Positions 25,325-34,352 are shown, counted from the stretch's first letter. The stretch: 64,000 bases of DNA from Microseira wollei NIES-4236 (GCF_020521235.1 NZ_BLAY01000023.1:1-64000); one strand, 5' to 3'. The notes: generated by a model from the letters alone, not told the origin. A program made the numbers and translations.

Positions 25325-25411
25325 TTAAATCACCCAAAAACCTGGTTGTTGATAAAAATTGTGACCGAACCAGTTGCGATAATATTTTACAGCTTCTGTG
25401 CCTCCTACGCA
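25325..25411 (-). pseudogene. C-terminal scrap of a second sulfoxide synthase
   Basis: The minus strand reads GTEAVKYYRNWFGHNFYQ and ends QPGFWVI at the TAA at 25325-25327. This parallels NGTEALKYYRNWFRPHFYQ near the C-terminus of the adjacent synthase (25471-26814). The nucleotide match covers about 60 bp. It is a remnant of a tandem copy whose remainder was deleted. Confidence 0.75.
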
Positions 25412-25470
25412 ATACAGCGGCTTGCCACCGAATCAAATATTCCATTAATTTCCTCGGCTTCCCCATCCGT

Positions 25471-26814
25471 CTACACGGTGGGTAATTTCTGGTCTTGAAC
25501 AATCCGAAAACCAGCGTGCTGATAAAAATGGGGACGGAACCAGTTGCGATAATATTTTAAAGCTTCTGTCCCGTTAGTTATCCAACATCCTCCTAATATC
25601 ATATTATGTTTGGTATCAAAAAAGATCGCCGAATTGTCTTCATAGAGAAAATGCGGCTTATATCCTGAGAGCGGATTTAAGTTATCGCTCAACCATTCCC
25701 AAACATTCCCCCGCAAATCGTACAACCCAGAGTGACTTTTTGCAGTTTCTAACATGCCGACGGGAGTAGGTGAGCCAAATTTGAAATTGAGATTGTAATT
25801 GTCTACATCTTCTACCAAACCATTACCATAAGTTGCTACATTGTACTCGGCTTCACTCATTAACCGAGTCCCCTTACCTTGAGCGCGACAGTAAGCCATT
25901 GCTTCATAATGATTGACTTCTACAGGCCAATCTAAAGGTAAGTTTATTTCATCAAACATGGCGCGATATTTGTAGCTACCATTTTCAGGTAGCCAAAATT
26001 TCGGATGTTTGATGTTATTTTGAGTTTTCCAGCGCCAAGATTCTTCATCCCAATACTCTTGATTTTCGTAGCCACCAGTCTTGACAAAATAGAGAAAATC
26101 TGCATTGGTAATCAGATATTTACTGGCTACAAAAGGTGCAACTTCAACAGTGCGCGAGCCATAATCAATATCCCAACCATAAGTTGGATCGTTATAGGCT
26201 TTGCCAAGTTTTGCAACCCCACCAGCAACTTCCACCATTTCATTCTGAGGAGTGTAACCATTAAAAGGGGCATATTTCCAGTTTGAGGGCCGTTTAACTC
26301 TCTCAACTGGTAATTGGCGAAATAACATGGAAGAAGTTTCCACATGAATGCGCTGGTGTTCAATTCCCATCATTAAAGCCCATAGGGGATGATGGGGATG
26401 AATGGGTAGAGTAATTGGGGTTGTTTTAATGAATTCGGAAATTACGGAATATGCTTGTTCTCGATACTCCCAAACAAGAGCAACTTGTGGCCAATTCAAA
26501 TGAGCGATCGCCTGATTCAATTCTTCAGGCTTTTCCGGATTAACCCCAACTTCAAACAATATTTCATATTCAAGATAGAGGCGTTTTTCTAATAATCCAA
26601 CCCGAATTAATTTATTGATGTAGAAAACCGCCGAATGTCCCAGATAAAAAATCAGAGGATTTCTCAAGGGGTCGGGATTGAGATAGAATGTGTCTTCACC
26701 GACCAGAGTTTTCATCAGACTGTCTTCGAGTTGCCAAGCATCCTCAAAATAATCCAGGATTGTTTGGCGATCGCAATTATCAAGTTGTGGCGGATAAGCT
26801 TGGAGAGTTTTCAT
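25471..26814 (-). CDS. OvoA/EgtB-type sulfoxide synthase (histidine thiol biosynthesis)
   Basis: The 447-residue protein joins a DinB-like iron domain and an FGE-sulfatase domain. The iron site is His60 (YLGHSAVFY) with His153-x3-His157-x-Glu159 (EHQRIHVE). NPLIFYLGHSAVFYINKL and WALMMGIEHQRIHVETSS match OvoA (5-histidylcysteine sulfoxide synthase) more closely than mycobacterial EgtB. The C-terminal methyltransferase of full OvoA is absent; instead an EgtD-like methyltransferase lies two genes upstream. These enzymes join cysteine or gamma-Glu-Cys to the imidazole ring of histidine or hercynine with O2. No EgtC is present, which suggests use of free cysteine. Whether the product leads to ergothioneine or something else is open. 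Confidence 0.85.
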   Translation of the reverse strand: MKTLQAYPPQLDNCDRQTILDYFEDAWQLEDSLMKTLVGEDTFYLNPDPLRNPLIFYLGHSAVFYINKLIRVGLLEKRLYLEYEILFEVGVNPEKPEELNQAIAHLNWPQVALVWEYREQAYSVISEFIKTTPITLPIHPHHPLWALMMGIEHQRIHVETSSMLFRQLPVERVKRPSNWKYAPFNGYTPQNEMVEVAGGVAKLGKAYNDPTYGWDIDYGSRTVEVAPFVASKYLITNADFLYFVKTGGYENQEYWDEESWRWKTQNNIKHPKFWLPENGSYKYRAMFDEINLPLDWPVEVNHYEAMAYCRAQGKGTRLMSEAEYNVATYGNGLVEDVDNYNLNFKFGSPTPVGMLETAKSHSGLYDLRGNVWEWLSDNLNPLSGYKPHFLYEDNSAIFFDTKHNMILGGCWITNGTEALKYYRNWFRPHFYQHAGFRIVQDQKLPTV

Positions 26815-26868
26815 GGTCTAACTTAAACAGAATTGGTGTTCTAGACTGAATCCAAAAATATTTTATCT

Positions 26869-27987
26869 TCAATTATTGGCTCCTTTTTGACTCTGTTTGT
26901 ATTTTTCCGGATCGGTTCGGAGATCCACATACAAGAAATCGATGCTCTCTTGCTCTAAAAGTTCTAAGATGGCTAGATTTAAGTTTTTCTCAGCATCAAA
27001 GTAGAGATTGTCATCATTAACAAAGGCAACGATGTTAATGACGCGGGCATTATTTTCAATCTTGCTAAACCTCACGATTATCTCTTTGGATAAGCCCTTA
27101 ATAAATGAGGGCATTTCTCGAATAGCATCGCATATTCTGGCGGTTTGCTTGGCTGAAATATTATCAATCTTGAGAGTTAAATTCAGGCCCCACTTTAATT
27201 CATCACCAGGATTTTGTGACCAATTTTCTACGATTCCAGTAATCATTCTAGAGTTGGGCATTTTCACAATAGAACCCCACTGATAGACATGCAGGGTTGT
27301 GGTTCTAAATCCAATCTTGACTATCTGCACAAAACCCTGCAATCCTGAGACTGAAACCCAGTCCCCTTCTCGATAGAGATGATCCGAGTAGATAATAATT
27401 GTACAAAACCAGTCATAGACAATATCCTTCAACAGCAAACCAAAAGTAATACCAGCACCACCTAATAGACCAACCAGTGCTGCTGCTGATTGTCCTAAAA
27501 AGATTTCACTGACCTTAATAGCGATTACGATAACTGCTGCCGATTGAAAAATCTTCGGCATCAAGGGTCTGAGCAATTCATCCAGTTCAGTGTCAGTATG
27601 TAGCAACAGGTTAGCAATTATCTGACCAAAGATAGAAGAGGTTCGATAAACAACATATGCAACTATGAAAACGACTACCAAATTGAGCGTCCTGCCTATT
27701 GTTTCGCTCAATTGAGAACCTAATTCCTTTGCCAGAATTTCCTTGACTAGCCACAGTCCAGCAATCAGAATCAACCAACTTAAGGCTGGCTTGAGAATCG
27801 CAATTAACTCATCGTCGAGGTCGGTCTTGGTTTTGCGAGTAAAGCGCTCAATAGTTTTAACTATAACTGCAACAACAAATCGTCTCAACGCCTGTGTCAG
27901 GGTCAGGATGATGATGGCAGCAGCAATTTTGCCAATGGGTATGCCGGAGTAATCGAGATTTTGCAGCGCGTTCCAAATTGCTTCCAT
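26869..27987 (-). CDS. MscS-family mechanosensitive channel
   Basis: The 372-residue protein has four to five N-terminal membrane segments and the MscS core: LVGLLGGAGITFGLLLKDIV (pore helix and after), then the beta domain with YREGDWVSVSGLQGFVQIVK and VKMPNSRMITGIVENWS. A C-terminal alpha/beta domain follows. MscS channels release small solutes on osmotic downshock. Here it lies between the EgtD-like and sulfoxide synthase genes on the same strand with short gaps (54 and 136 bp). It may be part of the operon and could export or balance the zwitterionic product; this is inference. Confidence 0.88.
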   Translation of the reverse strand: MEAIWNALQNLDYSGIPIGKIAAAIIILTLTQALRRFVVAVIVKTIERFTRKTKTDLDDELIAILKPALSWLILIAGLWLVKEILAKELGSQLSETIGRTLNLVVVFIVAYVVYRTSSIFGQIIANLLLHTDTELDELLRPLMPKIFQSAAVIVIAIKVSEIFLGQSAAALVGLLGGAGITFGLLLKDIVYDWFCTIIIYSDHLYREGDWVSVSGLQGFVQIVKIGFRTTTLHVYQWGSIVKMPNSRMITGIVENWSQNPGDELKWGLNLTLKIDNISAKQTARICDAIREMPSFIKGLSKEIIVRFSKIENNARVINIVAFVNDDNLYFDAEKNLNLAILELLEQESIDFLYVDLRTDPEKYKQSQKGANN

Positions 27988-28123
27988 AGGTTAGAGCGGG
28001 GGTAGTTGATGTTTTTCATTTAACAAAGTTGTAGGCTGGGCACTGCTTTCATAGTTCGTTCACAACCTTATTTTTATGTTTTTGGCACCGTCCACCCTAG
28101 GCTTATTGAGAGGTGATTGCAAC

Positions 28124-29095
28124 TTAAGCTTGGCAAAGAATTAAGCCAAACCACTGCTGTGGATCTGTCCAAATTTTCACTGTCTTTAACCCTTGCACCT
28201 CCAGTTGTTTTTGCATAATTCCTAAATCAAACTTCCGAGAAACTTCGGTGAGAATACTTTCCCCTACTTCAAAGAACACTTGTAAATCTAGCATTTCTAG
28301 GGATACCCAATGACTCTTTTGGCAATGCAGATACATTTCAATTTGACCATCTGCTTGATTGTAAATCGCTTCATGCTTGAATAACTTGATGTCAAAATCC
28401 CCTTGAAACCGCCAATTCAAATGGGAGAGCATATTCAAATTAAAAGCAGCCGTTACTCCCTGACTGTCGTTATAAGCTGGTAACAAAATTTCCTTGGGTT
28501 TTTGTAAATCTACGCCCAGCAAAAAGTAATCCCCTGATTTTAAAGCCCGAGCAATTTTGCTCAAAAACCCGTCAGATTCTTGCCGTGTAAAATTTCCGAA
28601 GGAACTGCCCAGAAAACAAATCATCCGCGATGACCAAGGTTGCAATTTGAGGTGTGACAAAGCTTGTTCGTAAGTTCCTTGTAATCCGGCAATCGAGAAA
28701 TCAGGATATGTTTGTTGTAACTGTCGCACAGTGGTTGCGAGCATTCCCCCACTGACATCAATCGGTACGTATCTACAGTCACCTGCATTTTTTTGGTAAG
28801 CGTCTAACAAAATGCGAGTCTTGGTGGAACTGCCACTGCCTAATTCTACCAGTTCACAACCGCCTGTTATCTGAGCAATTTCATCGGCATATTGACTCAA
28901 AATCCATGCTTCTGTTCGCGTCGGGTAATATTCCGGTAACTCACAGATTTGTTCAAATAATTCCGACCCGCGATCGTCATAAAAATATTTGGGGGGTAAA
29001 CTCTTTGAAGTTTGAGTTAATCCTTGAATGACATCTTCACCATCTTTTATAGCTTGATAGCGCTGATTAACGATTGTCAAAGATTTGCTGAGCAT
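28124..29095 (-). CDS. egtD: EgtD-type histidine N-alpha-methyltransferase
   Basis: The 323-residue protein carries the EgtD family signature YDDRGSELFEQICELPEYYP followed by TRTE (residues 39-62). The SAM-binding VELGSGSSTKTRILLDA, the YVPIDVSGGML segment and FLGSSFGNF also fit. EgtD methylates histidine three times to hercynine, the first step to ergothioneine. Its length matches the family. It is the first gene of a minus-strand run with MscS, the sulfoxide synthase, the helical-repeat protein and the amidohydrolase. The ATG at 29095 faces the divergent regulator gene across 355 bp. Confidence 0.88.
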   Translation of the reverse strand: MLSKSLTIVNQRYQAIKDGEDVIQGLTQTSKSLPPKYFYDDRGSELFEQICELPEYYPTRTEAWILSQYADEIAQITGGCELVELGSGSSTKTRILLDAYQKNAGDCRYVPIDVSGGMLATTVRQLQQTYPDFSIAGLQGTYEQALSHLKLQPWSSRMICFLGSSFGNFTRQESDGFLSKIARALKSGDYFLLGVDLQKPKEILLPAYNDSQGVTAAFNLNMLSHLNWRFQGDFDIKLFKHEAIYNQADGQIEMYLHCQKSHWVSLEMLDLQVFFEVGESILTEVSRKFDLGIMQKQLEVQGLKTVKIWTDPQQWFGLILCQA

Positions 29096-29450
29096 TTTTT
29101 GAGTCTTTTTCCTTTTCTGCTATCGAAAACCCGGGTATATTTGATCCCCCAAGATGGGTGCCAAACCTGTTCCCGATTAAAATATCACGTTTCCAAGACA
29201 TTCCCACGCTCAATGCGAGGAATTAATAATTCTTTAACATCTCTATTGATACTATTCTTATAATTCCTGACATTTCTGATTTATTTCTTATTTTTTAGCG
29301 TTCTATTGATGCACAAATTTATTGACCCTCGGAACCTAAGAAAATAATAAGAAACTGAGCGGGGTTTAGGCAAAAAATAAGCAAATAATCAGAATGTCAT
29401 AAAAATTAGGTAATAATAAGGATGTTATTCTCTCCTGACCGCAATCTGCC
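29096..29450. other. Divergent promoter region
   Basis: This 355-bp AT-rich region holds the divergent promoters of egtD and the receiver/ATPase gene. No clear operator or riboswitch is recognised. TTCTTAT- and AATAATAAG-type runs occur near 29260-29300 and 29340-29420. Confidence 0.4.
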
Positions 29451-31223
29451 ATGAAAGTTCTGGTTGTAGAAAAAAACTCCACAACAACGACCACAATCGC
29501 CAAAGCGCTGAGTGGCCAGGATTACACGGTGGAGGTGGCAGCAGACGGTGAAACAGGCTTAAACTTAGCCACTTGGTTGCACAACGACCTGATCCTGCTC
29601 GACTTATCCGATGCCAAACTGGATGGAATTGCCCTCTGCCGCCAATTGCGTGCCCAAGACAAGCAAACTCCCATCCTCTTGCTGGCTTCCCAAGAGGCAA
29701 AGCAGAATCTGATCGCGGCATTAGAGGCGGGAGCGGATGACTATATCATGCAGCCTTTCGACCCGCCACGATTAATAGAGCGAATGCAGGTTTTATTGCG
29801 CCGCAGAAAAGCTGAAATCGCCCCTTCAGTGCTAACTTGGGGAGATTTGCGTCTTTTCACCACCGCCACACAAGTCACCTACCGAGAACGTCCCCTTTCC
29901 CTCTCGCCCAAAGAATACCAGTTACTAGAGCTGTTTCTGCTGCACCCGCAAAAGCTTTTCGGGCGCAGTACGATTATCGAACACCTGTGGTCAATCGGTG
30001 AGTCCCCCAGTCCAGCAGCGGTCACCAACTTAATTAAAGACTTGCGGCAGAAGCTGAAACTAGGGGGAATGGACTTTGATCCGATCGAAACTGTCTATGG
30101 TATTGGCTATCGACTTAAGACACCCCCCCAGAATGGCTCAATTGCGGCGAAGCGAGAGATACCTGACAAAGAGCGGCTGAGTATAAGAACTTTAGAATTC
30201 CCCAATCGACCAGAAGCGCCCAATTCCCCCTTTTATATCGAACGCCCTCCCATTGAAGAATTGGCTTACAGCGAAATCAGCTTTCCAGGCAGCGTCATCT
30301 GCATCAAATCGCCCCCAAAAATGGGGAAAAGTTCTCTGCTCAATCAACTCCTTTCCTATGGTAAAGCGCAAGGCTACACCACAGCAAGGATCGATTTTAT
30401 GCAGGCAGATGAAAGCATTTTTGAGAGTATCGATAAATTTCTGCGCTGGTTTTGTGCCAATGTCAGCCTACAACTGAAACTCCCGGCTCGATTAGATGAT
30501 TATTGGGATGTTGAAATCGGCAGTAAAGTTAGCTGTACCATGTATTTTGAGGCATACATACTAGAGGAAATCACCACGCCTTTGGTGTTAGCCTTAAATG
30601 AATTGGATCGGCTGTTTGACTATGCCAAAATCGCTCAAGAATTTTTGCCACTCCTGCGCTATTGGTACGAACAGGCCCAGACAAATGTAGCTTTTGAAAA
30701 ACTCCGCATTGTCATGGTTAAATACCCGGAAATTTATGTGGATTTACCCCGGAATCAATCTCCGTTTAATATCGGATTAGTACTCGAATTGCCCGAGTTT
30801 AATCTAAAACAGATCCAAACATTAGCTGACCGCTATGAACTCAATTGGCAATCGAATCAAAATGCGGAAAAATTAATGGCTATGGTAGGGGGACATCCTT
30901 ATTTAGTGCGGCTGGCCTTCTACTATCTCAGTCGGGGAGAAATTACTCTGAATAAACTCTTACAATCTGCCCCGACTCAAATGCAAGTTTATCGGGATTA
31001 TTTGCGAAATATTTGGATGATTTTGCATCGCCATCCCCAGATGATGGGCGCGCTCAAGCGATTGTTAAATGAACCAGAAGATGCCAAATTAGACTCGGCA
31101 ATTTCTTATAAATTAGAGAGTCTAGGGTTAATCAAGGTGGAGAATAATCAAGCCAAGCTCCGATGTGAATTGTATCGGATTTATCTGGAAGAGCAACTAC
31201 TGATAACAGCAAACAGTTTGTAG
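29451..31223 (+). CDS. OmpR-type regulator fused to an AAA-like ATPase domain
   Basis: The 590-residue protein combines a receiver (1-120), an OmpR-type winged helix (about 125-227, LSPKEYQLLELFLLHPQKLF to TVYGIGYRLKT) and an AAA-like/STAND ATPase domain (about 255-590). The ATPase part has the P-loop-like SPPKMGKSSLLNQ, Walker B LVLALNELDRLFD and a MVGGHPYLVRLA sensor region. The receiver keeps Asp51 but has Glu7-Lys8 in place of the acidic pair and Gln101 in place of the conserved Lys (MQPFD), so normal phosphorylation is doubtful. It is divergent from egtD and could regulate that operon; this is inferred from position only. Confidence 0.85.
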   Translation: MKVLVVEKNSTTTTTIAKALSGQDYTVEVAADGETGLNLATWLHNDLILLDLSDAKLDGIALCRQLRAQDKQTPILLLASQEAKQNLIAALEAGADDYIMQPFDPPRLIERMQVLLRRRKAEIAPSVLTWGDLRLFTTATQVTYRERPLSLSPKEYQLLELFLLHPQKLFGRSTIIEHLWSIGESPSPAAVTNLIKDLRQKLKLGGMDFDPIETVYGIGYRLKTPPQNGSIAAKREIPDKERLSIRTLEFPNRPEAPNSPFYIERPPIEELAYSEISFPGSVICIKSPPKMGKSSLLNQLLSYGKAQGYTTARIDFMQADESIFESIDKFLRWFCANVSLQLKLPARLDDYWDVEIGSKVSCTMYFEAYILEEITTPLVLALNELDRLFDYAKIAQEFLPLLRYWYEQAQTNVAFEKLRIVMVKYPEIYVDLPRNQSPFNIGLVLELPEFNLKQIQTLADRYELNWQSNQNAEKLMAMVGGHPYLVRLAFYYLSRGEITLNKLLQSAPTQMQVYRDYLRNIWMILHRHPQMMGALKRLLNEPEDAKLDSAISYKLESLGLIKVENNQAKLRCELYRIYLEEQLLITANSL

Positions 31224-31641
31224 GTTGTTTAGTGGTTGTGTCAGAAGACGAGAAGAAGGTAAATTTCAGAGTTTTTCTATCAGATAGGAATTACACAAAT
31301 CACCTTTGGTTCTATAAAAAATCGTCGCTTTGTAACTAGAGATATACGCAGAAACAAAGGTGATGGGTTGGTCGTGGGTAAGTCCTGTCAGAGTCAGAGC
31401 GTACTAGATTCAAGATTGCCTGTGCAAAGAATCGAACCACGATCCGTCATATCGTGTCCGGTTGAACGCTTATAATTAGGGCTGACGCCCAGAGGCTAAG
31501 GACGCACCGGACGGGTCGAAGTTTTTATTATAAGTAATCATCCGAAGTTGATATCAGCAGGCGCTGGAATTGATTCGCTAATTGCTGATATCAAGTCCGG
31601 TAGCATCGGGAACGCAAACTTCAAGGGGGTTTTAACGAGAG
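31224..31641. other. Intergenic with a half family B repeat
   Basis: About 31280-31387 is a degenerate family B repeat ending GTGGGTAAGTCCTG. GTCCGGT near 31456 and ACCGGAC near 31507 are inverted around an inner GGGC-TGAC-GCCC hairpin. AATCGAACC near 31430 resembles a tRNA T-arm, but no tRNA can be folded. Confidence 0.4.
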
Positions 31642-31765
31642 CAGGACTTACGCAAGAAGAGAAAAGAAACAAAGGTGAGACCGTCGTTCGCGCAAGCTAG
31701 GGTATGCATATCTCTTCCAAACCAACGATTTTTCATATCACCAAAGTTTCTTTGCGTCAGTCCTG
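31642..31765. repeat. Family B palindromic repeat
   Basis: CAGGACTTACGCA at 31642 and TTGCGTCAGTCCTG ending 31765 bound this copy. The right end carries TCAGTCC in place of TAAGTCC, a variant that matters for the nested copy at 55.5 kb. Confidence 0.85.
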
Positions 31766-31834
31766 AAAATTTTATTGACGGAATAGGAAGCTCTGAATAT
31801 AATTTAGTCCAACATAAGTTAGGTAAAAATTATC

Positions 31835-32560
31835 GTGGTGGGACAGCGTACTTTTTGGTTGTGTGGAGTAGCCGTTATCGGTCTTTCTCCCTTTTTAATT
31901 GTCGCTACTGGAGCCAAAGCAATAGCAGCCACTCTGGTTCCCTGTGGTGATGTATTACCTTCTGTAGGTGCAAATCCAGAGCAATTCCCTACAGTTGGGA
32001 TTCGCAATAATGTTATATCATCATTCCTGAATGGTCAATGTGCAGCCAGAACTCTTCAGGAGTTAAGCAATGCCGGGGAATCTTTGACGTTTTATCGCTA
32101 TTTTACAGCTCCAGTTCCGGGAGTACCAAGCATTAATAAAGGGTCGTATCTGACAACTGATAAATACGACATTAATTTGGATGCGGTCAGGTTTTTGGCG
32201 CTGGATAAAGAATTCGGCAATAACGCAGATTCGAGACAATTTGTAGATATTTCTGCCTTACCCCTAGATATAGTTATTTATTAAGGTGTTGCCGGTCCCC
32301 AACCTGCTCCTCCTGCTGCTCCCAATACATGTTACCCCGGTGGCGGTCAACAAACCTACCTGTTATTTAAAGATGCACGCGACCCAAGAGTTAAGTATAC
32401 GTTTGACCAATTTACCACTAAAGTAGCATCTGATTGTATCTATAGCGTTCCCGAACCCTCTCCACTGTTTGGCATCGGTGCCTTGGCAACAATCGGCTTG
32501 GCAGCTACCTTCAGTCGCACTTTTGTGCAGTCCAAAACCAAACAGCAAGTTAGGCTTTAG
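31835..32560 (+). pseudogene. PEP-CTERM secreted protein with one in-frame stop
   Basis: A GTG at 31835 (or 31838) starts a signal peptide (FWLCGVAVIGLSPFLIVATG, then AKAIAA) and 149 codons up to a TAA at 32282-32284. The same frame then stays open for 91 more codons to the TAG at 32558-32560. That second part encodes a perfect PEP-CTERM tail (SVPEPSPLFGIGALATIGLA). A single nonsense change or read-through is the simplest reading. Without the tail the first part would be secreted but not sorted. The family of the mature domain is unknown. Confidence 0.75.
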
Positions 32561-32725
32561 ATGAACCCAAATCACTTCTGGCGCATGTTTGAAAATGAAT
32601 GGTTTACCCCCAAGTATCGCCTCAAGAAACTGTTGGGTGCAGGAGCATTTGGGGCTGTGTTTCTGGCGGATGAGGTAATTAGCGATCGCATCCTTCAAGA
32701 AATTGCGATCGCCATATTATATTAG
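32561..32725 (+). pseudogene. N-terminal fragment of a Ser/Thr protein kinase
   Basis: Starting at the ATG directly after the previous TAG, the frame reads MNPNHFWRMFENEWFTPKYR and then the kinase glycine loop LLGAGAFGAVFLA. It runs into non-kinase sequence after about residue 48, just before the catalytic Lys would be expected, and stops at 32723-32725. The kinase was cut off by insertion of the neighbouring tnpB element. The rest of the kinase is not found on the far side of the element. Confidence 0.8.
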
Positions 32726-34260
32726 GCTTCTTGCTTGACAGGCGGTTCAAAAACAATCGCTCTCGCTGCTTTTGGCACAAACCGACGCAAGACTCTCAGA
32801 TATCCGCATCTTGGCGATTGCGGAAACGGGCAAGCACGTGCGTTTTCAAATTGGGTAAAATTTGCACCAGTATCCAAGGACGATGTATGTTCACATCGCC
32901 GACAAGGTTTATCATAGGGATATTCTGCCTTTCTAAACCTGTGTAAACGTGTCGATTACTTGGTTTGACCCAAGTACACCGCTTGCCTGATAGCAGTTTG
33001 TGTGGCTCTAGCCGAGCAAGATACCGCAGTAGTATATTCCGGGCAGAGTTCTGATCTCTGTCCATGACTAGACTGCACTCTGGGCAAAAATATGTTCTTT
33101 GATGTAAAGGCATATCTTGAGAATGTCCGCATCTGTAACAAGTCTTGCTAGTATTTCTTTCACTAAGAACTTGCAGTTTTTTACCAGCTAAAAAGCACTT
33201 GTACTTGAGCTGCACAAACTGATACAAGCCCCAATCATTAAACACTGCCCTGTTCAACCATTTATTTTCCGACTGCATTGCCATCTGTCGCACAGACTTT
33301 TCGCCAATTACTACAGCACTTTCAGCCAGTTTGTAGGCAATTAAGCTTGAGGCTTTATGCAATGAGTCAAGTTGTTTATTTCGACGTTTTTCGGAAACCC
33401 GTTGGTAAATCTTACTCAGGTAAAGATAGCGTCGGGAACCTTTGTTGCACTTGTCGCGTTTGGAACGAATCTTGTCTAACTGCTTGTTAAACCACCCATT
33501 TCCTTTAAATCCTCCTATTTGATAATTTCTGCCTTGTTCGTTGACGCCGACAGCCAATGTTTTTACGCCTAAATCAAAAGCAACTGTGCCTCCTTGATCT
33601 AATGAGGAGCAGCTAGTTTCATAGACAAAAGAGCAATAGTAATTGCCTCGACTGTCGCGGGACACTGCAACTTCCTTGAATTTTTCTGGTGGTTGTTCTG
33701 TCAGGAAAGCTTGGATATTGGGAAAGAGTTTATTTTTTCCTTTTCCCCCTGTAGGTAAAATTATGTGGTTGTTTTCCACCTTCAAATAACTTGCGGGATA
33801 GCAGAGAGTGAAAAAAGCGTGGCGAGGTCTAAATCTAGGAAATCCTGGTGTTTCACCAATTTTGACTCGTTGGTAAAATGCTTGCATCGCTTTGTCTATC
33901 CTAAAATAGACTTCTGCTAATAGCTTGCCATAAACTTGATTGAGTTCCCGGTCGTGTTGCTTGCTATCCTGCAAGCTTTTCTTGGCTTCATAGAGTTTCC
34001 ACCTTAGCCCGTGACGTAACTTGCCAATCCACCATTTATACAAGCCTCTGCACTTAGCCTGCATAAACTCTAAGGCTTTTTGGTCAGATTAACTTATTTG
34101 CAGCCGGATCTTTTGACAAAGCAGCATTTTTGCTCACCTTCTTGTCTGCTCTTAGGCTCTAAAGTCTAGCACTAAAAATGCTCTGATTCAATTGAGAGCA
34201 TTTCCCTGGTCTGTATGTCTCTAGAATGGAGACATCTTAACACATTTAGATATTTTAATG
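32711..34260 (-). mobile_element. IS200/IS605-type element with tnpB only (edges approximate)
   Basis: The element contains tnpB but no tnpA. One edge lies near 32711, where kinase homology stops; the other is somewhere between tnpB and the next gene and is given only roughly. The DNA between the tnpB stop and 32711 is the place for an omega RNA and right end. Low-complexity ends could not be paired with certainty. Confidence 0.5.
32796..34064 (-). CDS. tnpB: TnpB RNA-guided nuclease
   Basis: The 422-residue protein is a full TnpB: an N-terminal wedge/REC part, the RuvC Asp in TVAFDLGVKTLAVG, the RuvC Glu in VIGEKSV, a zinc finger CYRCGH...FCPEC, and the final Asp in MDRDQNSARNILLR. All catalytic residues are present, so it may be active. 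TnpB cuts DNA guided by an omega RNA from the element's right end. Frame upstream of the ATG continues for eight codons (SDQKALEF) to a TAA, so the annotated start may have lost a few residues. The C-terminal tail after the last Asp is long. Confidence 0.92.
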   Translation of the reverse strand: MQAKCRGLYKWWIGKLRHGLRWKLYEAKKSLQDSKQHDRELNQVYGKLLAEVYFRIDKAMQAFYQRVKIGETPGFPRFRPRHAFFTLCYPASYLKVENNHIILPTGGKGKNKLFPNIQAFLTEQPPEKFKEVAVSRDSRGNYYCSFVYETSCSSLDQGGTVAFDLGVKTLAVGVNEQGRNYQIGGFKGNGWFNKQLDKIRSKRDKCNKGSRRYLYLSKIYQRVSEKRRNKQLDSLHKASSLIAYKLAESAVVIGEKSVRQMAMQSENKWLNRAVFNDWGLYQFVQLKYKCFLAGKKLQVLSERNTSKTCYRCGHSQDMPLHQRTYFCPECSLVMDRDQNSARNILLRYLARLEPHKLLSGKRCTWVKPSNRHVYTGLERQNIPMINLVGDVNIHRPWILVQILPNLKTHVLARFRNRQDADI

Positions 34261-34352
34261 ACAACTATCTAACGGATCCTTATTTTTGGGGAGCCAGAAG
34301 TCAGCAGGAAGCCGAGGAAACTTGATGCTGGCTTCTGACATTTTTTAGTTGT

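Noticed and set aside
31425-31513. Possible tRNA on either strand (AATCGAACC, GTTCAACC pieces)
   Set aside because: No cloverleaf of normal length can be formed; the acceptor-like GTCCGGT/ACCGGAC arms enclose only 57 bases.
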